Notes under the pieces: generated by a model
What the model saw: only the letters and a program-made list of their open reading frames with translations
The model's database searches: none
What the model was told of the DNA's origin: nothing
Position numbers and translations under genes: made by a program
Part shown: in pieces, positions 36,353 to 40,589 of the stretch
Layout of the letters: every line of letters begins with the position of its first letter
How positions within the stretch are numbered: the first letter of the stretch is position 1
DNA from: Bacteroidota bacterium
Lineage (GTDB): Bacteria > Bacteroidota > Rhodothermia > Rhodothermales > Bin80
Assembly: GCA_028873925.1 (NCBI GenBank)
Contig: JAPPNA010000094.1
Coordinates: 1-40,589, forward strand
DNA length: 40,589 nt
Direction of reading: 5' to 3'

Positions 36353-37465
36353 TCACAGCTCTGCAATTAGGTCCGTCCATTTCTTGCGCACAATGGATTC
36401 TCCGAAGTGGTTTTCGTAGCGTTGGCGGGCCTGCCCGGAAAAGGCCCGCCAGGTATTGCGCTGGATGAGAGTCCTAAGCGCCTGAACGATTTCTTCCGGG
36501 CATTTTGGGGCCACAAACAGTGCTTCCCGGCCTTCCCGGACCATTTCTTCAATGGAGGCGTGCCGGGTAACGATCACCGGCGTGCCCGCGCTGAGGGCCT
36601 CAATAATGGTCATCGGCTGTGCTTCAACCGGGTAGTAGGTGGGCAGCACAAAGACATCGGCGGCCAGAAACAGGGCCTGTACGCGCTGACGGTCGGCAAT
36701 GGGTCCGTGCGCGCGCACCAAGCCGCCCAGTCCCAAGGCTTTAATCCGCCCTGCAAACGCGTCGGCATCGGTTTGTGAATTCCATCGACCGGCAAAGTCC
36801 GCTTCTACGACCAGCCCCTGCTGTCGGGCCAGAGCCACGGCTTCAAGCACATCCAGGTAGCCTTTTTCGGCAATCATGTTGCTCAGATAGAGCACACGCA
36901 GACTGCGGCCTGCGGCATCGGATTGCACTTTGGCTGACAGGTCTTTTTTCGTGGCGCAGGGCGGCACATAGTTGGGAATGACCCGCAGTTTGTCTGCCGG
37001 AATCCAGTCGGTCAACGTTTCGGCCAGGCTCGCACTTTGAATAACATACCGGTCGATGCGACGCATCAGCCGGCGGGCGGTGGGACCGGTGAGGTGCCGC
37101 GCGAACACGTTGCTGAAGTTTCCCCAGTGAATCGACGCGACGATTTTCTGTCCCGGGTTGAAACAGGGCACCACAGTCATCAGGTCGCGCCAGTGCCCCA
37201 GCATCTGGCTGGAGATGGAGCACCAGATTACCGGGGCAAGATCCGCCAGGGCCTGGCGCAGTCTGGGTTGGAGTCTCAGGTAGTGGAGCGCAGTTCCGCC
37301 GATACGGGCCGCTCCCTTGGGCTGCAGGTCGGTGCCGAGATGGGAGGTGGAGAAATTCCGCACATCAAACTCATCTCTGAGCAGGTCAGACAGGCATTGG
37401 GTAAAGATGGTCTGCCCGTCCCTTGGGGGAGGGAACCGTCCCACGATATGTAGCCGCTGTGCCAT
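36353..37465 (-). CDS. glycosyltransferase, GT4-like
   Basis: A 370-residue GT-B fold glycosyltransferase, probably cytoplasmic and peripheral to the membrane. The N-terminal domain opens with LHIVGRFPPPRDGQTIFTQ. The C-terminal donor-binding domain has LRVLYLSNMIAEKGYLDVLEA (about residues 189-209), VFVLPTYYPVEAQPMTIIEALSAGTPVI (about 274-301) containing the family's E-x7-E motif (Glu283 and Glu290, approximate), and IEEMVREGREALFV. Donor and acceptor are unknown. It lies 47 bases upstream of the transporter-hydrolase gene on the same strand and may share its transcript, although synthesis of surface glycan would be a different task from glucan use. Confidence 0.87.
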   Translation of the reverse strand: MAQRLHIVGRFPPPRDGQTIFTQCLSDLLRDEFDVRNFSTSHLGTDLQPKGAARIGGTALHYLRLQPRLRQALADLAPVIWCSISSQMLGHWRDLMTVVPCFNPGQKIVASIHWGNFSNVFARHLTGPTARRLMRRIDRYVIQSASLAETLTDWIPADKLRVIPNYVPPCATKKDLSAKVQSDAAGRSLRVLYLSNMIAEKGYLDVLEAVALARQQGLVVEADFAGRWNSQTDADAFAGRIKALGLGGLVRAHGPIADRQRVQALFLAADVFVLPTYYPVEAQPMTIIEALSAGTPVIVTRHASIEEMVREGREALFVAPKCPEEIVQALRTLIQRNTWRAFSGQARQRYENHFGESIVRKKWTDLIAEL

Positions 37466-37926
37466 TTGTCGCGCTGTTCAGCCCGGAATTTAGGCATTCT
37501 GCGGGGCAATCCGCGTTCCGGTGGGATGCTGGCTCAACGGAGATTAGCTGGCGCTCCGTAATCGACCATCAGTGGAAGCATCAGGCTACTTCCGGCCCAA
37601 AACGGATTCCGCAGAGTGCCTCGTCCGGCGGACGCTCACACAATCCGACTGTGGTCCAGGTCTGCGGCTGACACTGTTCTCCGTCTGAAACTATCCGGCC
37701 ACCCTATCCTGGCCAGCCTGCATGAATGCTGGCCGAACATTGTCTCCTGCGAAGAGCCTCCTTATCTGTTGGCAATCGTTGAGAAATTTCTCGCGAGATA
37801 CACGAAGGTATGACCGGATTCTGGGGTCATTTGAACCTTATCCATGAACGCTTCACTCTGCCATGATGCGCCAGCCTCAGCCGATTGTGGCCGGCCGCTG
37901 CGTGCGGGAATAATAGCGGCTTCGTT
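37466..37926. other. gene-free spacer with inverted repeats
   Basis: No supported gene. Structures seen are GGCCAGC/GCTGGCC (37711-37717 with 37728-37734, ten-base loop) and two overlapping perfect palindromes, GAGAAATTTCTC (37781-37792) and TCTCGCGAGA (37789-37798). A plus-strand open stretch ending near 37813 (ILASLHECWPNIVS to FLARYTKV) is unrecognised and probably not a gene. The promoter for the minus-strand glycosyltransferase must lie within or beyond this stretch. Confidence 0.5.
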
Positions 37927-38343
37927 TCACAGGTCCTGCAACTGTCTGAGGGTGCGATCAATTGAGGCGTTCTGAATCAGCTCACGGCGTTCCCATTGGG
38001 CCAGCGCCGTTTCGCCAAATCCCGCGAGGCGGGCAAAGGCGGCACGCGACAGACCGCGGCTGTGGCGGATTGCACGGATTGCCCGTGGAGTTAGAACTCC
38101 AAGATGCTGGCAGATGGCATCATGCCGCGCTATCTCGGCTTGTTCCCCGGTGTAGGAATTCAGGCAATGGGGGCATGTATGCACAGGCACATCAGCACTG
38201 AGTTCCACCGTATCGGCTCCGGTACCATATATGAAGGGGTCGCGAATCAGCTCAGTAATGAGCCCCGATTTTCCGCACAGCTCGCAGGAATGTGGACCGG
38301 GAATGGACCGCAGCATAGTCGGTCGGCCGGCAATCATGTTCAT
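37927..38343 (-). CDS. MqsA/YgiT-like zinc-finger HTH antitoxin (orphan)
   Basis: A 138-residue protein with the MqsA architecture. An N-terminal zinc knuckle has CxxC at 20-23 (CELC) and 57-60 (CPHC). A C-terminal helix-turn-helix of the Xre/MqsA type follows, VLTPRAIRAIRHSRGLSRAAFARLAGFGETALAQWERRE (about residues 83-121). In MqsRA-type systems such a protein neutralises a small RNase and represses the operon. No MqsR-like or other toxin frame is visible immediately on either side, so this is an orphan antitoxin or a stand-alone regulator. Start choice between ATG 38341-38343 and 38335-38337 is open. It is preceded by a 10-base palindrome. Confidence 0.72.
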   Translation of the reverse strand: MNMIAGRPTMLRSIPGPHSCELCGKSGLITELIRDPFIYGTGADTVELSADVPVHTCPHCLNSYTGEQAEIARHDAICQHLGVLTPRAIRAIRHSRGLSRAAFARLAGFGETALAQWERRELIQNASIDRTLRQLQDL

Positions 38344-38362
38344 CGAAATCAATTTGGTGAAC

Positions 38363-38372
38363 TCTGCGCAGA
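38363..38372. promoter_or_regulatory. candidate operator palindrome upstream of the MqsA-like gene
   Basis: TCTGCGCAGA is a perfect 10-base palindrome about 20 bases before the start codon, where an autoregulating HTH antitoxin would bind. The evidence is position and symmetry only. Confidence 0.25.
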
Positions 38373-38546
38373 AGCACCGAAGCCCGTCAGTCTGGACGCG
38401 ATGTTATGAGCCTGCGATTGCGGGCCGATCTGGCGCAGGATTCTATGGCAAACTCGTTAGGCGGTTGACGGATTGCAACCTTCTTGAATCCGATACCCGA
38501 CGGGAGAATCGGATGATTAACGACCACGGTATGTGGCAAGCCGATT

Positions 38547-38828
38547 TCAGGATTTCCCGGGGCATGCATCTGAAGAACGCTTTACGTAACCGAGTTCCGG
38601 TGTCTGCCGTTTTGGATCAGCCCCATGAGCTACCAAAACGCCGTGGATGTCCAGATCTCGGTCCAAGGTGTTCGCGGTGGCACCGATCAACTCAAAGGGG
38701 ATAGAATTCACCGCAACTTGAGGCAGCGGCAGGTCCATCCCACTCGCCAGAACTGACGTAGAGTTCCGCCAAATGAACTCGGCTCCCGCCTGGCGGGCTG
38801 AGGCGACTGCCCACCTGCCAAACCGCAA
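38547..38828 (-). CDS. small unrecognised open frame
   Basis: A 93-codon frame opening with TTG, 11 bases beyond the GHKL gene's stop on the same strand. Its middle is protein-like (VNSIPFELIGATANTLDRDL, then DIHGVLVAHGAD), but I do not recognise a family and there is no clear ribosome binding site. Another frame over the same DNA has an ATG at 38833-38835, only four bases after the GHKL stop, giving 47 residues (MLIAVWQVGSRLSPPGG). At most one can be real, and both may be remnants. The remaining part of the 38353-38839 spacer shows no gene. Confidence 0.25.
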   Translation of the reverse strand: MRFGRWAVASARQAGAEFIWRNSTSVLASGMDLPLPQVAVNSIPFELIGATANTLDRDLDIHGVLVAHGADPKRQTPELGYVKRSSDACPGKS

Positions 38829-38839
38829 TCAGCATGCAG

Positions 38840-40589
38840 TCACGCAAAATCACTTTCTACCCCTTTCAGAATTGTAGCCAAATCCGAGACCCGCTGTTCC
38901 CGTTCCAAGTATTCACGGTAGCTCCGCTCTGCTTCAAGCACAAGTTGATCGTAGGTGATGTATCGGGCATCAATGGACCTCAGCATATTCGCGTTCTCCG
39001 TTGGTTCATCGTCCGGTTTAGGCGGGCGGCCCAAGATCGCGATTACTTCAATTTGGCGTGGCTCGTCGGGGAATTTCGCCTCCAGGCACTTGCGTAGGGC
39101 GGACCTGTATTTCTGGAGCTGTCCAACCAATGCTGTGGCTGTGATGGTCGTTTTGTACCTCTTGAGTTCAATAATGACATGTTTCCCTGCCGCTGTCTGA
39201 TAGCGAATATCAATTCGGCCCCTCTTCTCCTCGTCGGATAGCCCTGCCTCAACACCTTCAAATTCCTTCCGGACGACTTCCTCAATTCGGCCGTTTCGGG
39301 CGGCTCGCTCCCAAGTTGGATGCAGCAGCCAGAGGTGATCAAAAATGATCTTCTGGAGTACCCTTTCCAATGCCTCAGGCAGGCTGTTGATGAGTTTTCG
39401 GATCACCGCTAAGCGCCCCTTGGTAACCTCGTAGAAGTGAACAGCCTCAATTTCGTCAATTCTGGATATCAGCCGGCTCAGGGTATCAAAATCCTCGGGC
39501 GTTTCAAGAGCGTCCAACTCGCTTAGGGTGTCTGTTAAGGCCAATTTCTCAAATGCCAGCATGCTGGCCATGTAGATCTCCATTCGGGCCCTCTTATCTT
39601 TGAGACGGAGGGACTCAATCTTGCCAAACAACCGGATCGCAATTTTCTGTTGGTCCGGGCCTAACCGACTGTACCAGCGCTGCACATGTTCATGTTTCAT
39701 CGCCCGAACGGTGCCGCGCTCACGGCGCAGAGCTGTCCAGTCCGTCCGGACCGTATCCAGGGCCTTTCGAACAAATTCAACGATTGCCCTAAACCTTGGC
39801 GCATCCTCCTGAACGCTTTGGCGGCCACTGGTGATGATGTCATCTTCGTCCGTATCAAGAAAGTCCGCATTGATCTCGCCCAAAACGTAATCTGCGTAGA
39901 CCCCCGCCTCCTTGAATTCAGGTAAGAGGTCCTCATGAATCAACTTACCCCGCGCCATTACAACCATGGCACTGTTAACCGTGTCTATGTCGTCAGGCTT
40001 GTTGACCGTGCCAATCCAGCCGCTTATCTCATGTTGGCTGGTTGATCCATCCTCCAGTTTTACCTCTACAACGGAGCCGATTTCCTTCTGCGCCATAAGG
40101 GGTCCGACAGCCTCCGCCATGGCTTTACCACGATCCCCGAAGTGCCACACAAACTCAAGCTTCTTGTGGAAGTCTCTGTGTACGGGGGAAATCTGCTCAC
40201 CATTGACAGTTACCTCAAAGTTGTGCTCGGCTCCTATAATGCTGAATCTCCTCGCTAACCGTCGCCGCAGATGGGGCACCGCGCGGTTCAAGCTCTGGTT
40301 TAGTTCCCGTAGTACGAGGCGGGTGCCGCTCTGCTGACCATCGATAACCGGCTTTATCGGGTCGGGATGATACTCATCGGTTCTATTGCCTCTCACGCTC
40401 GCCTCAATATTCTGCCGGTCCATTCGGAACGCATTCCTTTGTCCATCCTCGACCGTGTGTACCTCCACGATCCGGGCAATGGAAAAGGCTGAGAGTTTTC
40501 CAATGCCCTTACGGCCCATAACAGGACGACCGCCAGACGGACCGCATAGCTGGGCGACGTGGGGCAGGTGCCGCAACCGGCTTCAATCT
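38840..40589 (-). CDS. GHKL (Hsp90-like) ATPase fused to a PD-(D/E)xK nuclease domain, 5' part missing
   Basis: About 578 codons are readable from a TTG at 40574-40576. GRPVMGRKGIGKLSAFSIA (about residues 16-34) carries the G-x-x-G-x-GK-S/A ATP-lid motif of GHKL ATPases, followed by a transducer-like domain with GTRLVLRELN. A helical middle section comes next, and the C-terminal nuclease-like motif is RIDIRYQ and IIELKRYK, with Asp456, Glu470 and Lys472 in PD-(D/E)xK order. The upstream N-box helix with its Mg-binding Asn and the DxGxG loop should precede this, but an in-frame TGA at 40583-40585 cuts the frame just before the window edge. The gene is therefore truncated, frameshifted or a pseudogene. 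Related ATPase-nuclease fusions occur in restriction and defence settings. Confidence 0.7.

Noticed and set aside
1-40589. CRISPR arrays, tRNA or rRNA genes
   Set aside because: No regularly spaced repeats, cloverleaf-like segments or rRNA consensus sequences were noticed on either strand.

Overview
The window looks like chromosome from a moderately GC-rich member of the Bacteroidota/Rhodothermota (Rhodothermia or Balneolia would fit). Pointers are a secreted GWxTD-domain protein, ribosomal protein S16 with a long charged C-terminal tail, a ClpC-type unfoldase, a TAnnTTTG-type promoter element before ffh, few strong Shine-Dalgarno sequences, and an MqnA-like gene of the futalosine menaquinone route. 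The taxonomic call is inference. No rRNA, tRNA or CRISPR array was seen.

Layout. (1) 1-6254: a possible broken reading frame at the left edge, a HAD phosphatase and dTDP-glucose 4,6-dehydratase (minus strand), an M16 peptidase pair (plus), then two PspC-domain membrane proteins and 5-formyltetrahydrofolate cyclo-ligase (minus). (2) 6399-15577: a plus-strand housekeeping run ffh, rpsP, rimM, trmD, rplS, mqnA-like, smpB, tyrS, followed by a GWxTD/TPR exported protein and an FkbM methyltransferase. (3) 15578-19553: an accessory spacer. It holds a strongly structured intergenic stretch ending in a terminator-like hairpin, an IS3-type orfA fragment interrupted by a decayed IS with recognisable inverted repeats, and an apparently intact HepT-MntA (HEPN/nucleotidyltransferase) toxin-antitoxin pair. 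(4) 19554-29071: seven closely spaced minus-strand housekeeping genes (M20 hydrolase, A-type Fe-S carrier, clpC, prephenate dehydrogenase, gcvT, ftsK, purE). (5) 29142-37465: a compact minus-strand carbohydrate locus: glycosyltransferase, a sugar porter fused in frame to a glycoside hydrolase, a large inverting phosphorylase (GH149-like) and a secreted GH16 glucanase. (6) 37466-40589: an orphan MqsA-like zinc-finger/HTH antitoxin and a GHKL ATPase/PD-(D/E)xK nuclease protein whose 5' part is missing or broken.

The most interesting element is region 5. The GH16 enzyme would cut beta-1,3-glucan (laminarin-like) outside the inner membrane. The fusion protein would hold a second hydrolase on the periplasmic face of its own transporter through a thirteenth hydrophobic segment that looks like a retained signal peptide. 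The cytoplasmic phosphorylase would release glucose-1-phosphate from imported oligosaccharides. The three genes overlap or touch, so they are probably translationally coupled. The locus has no SusC/SusD pair inside the window.
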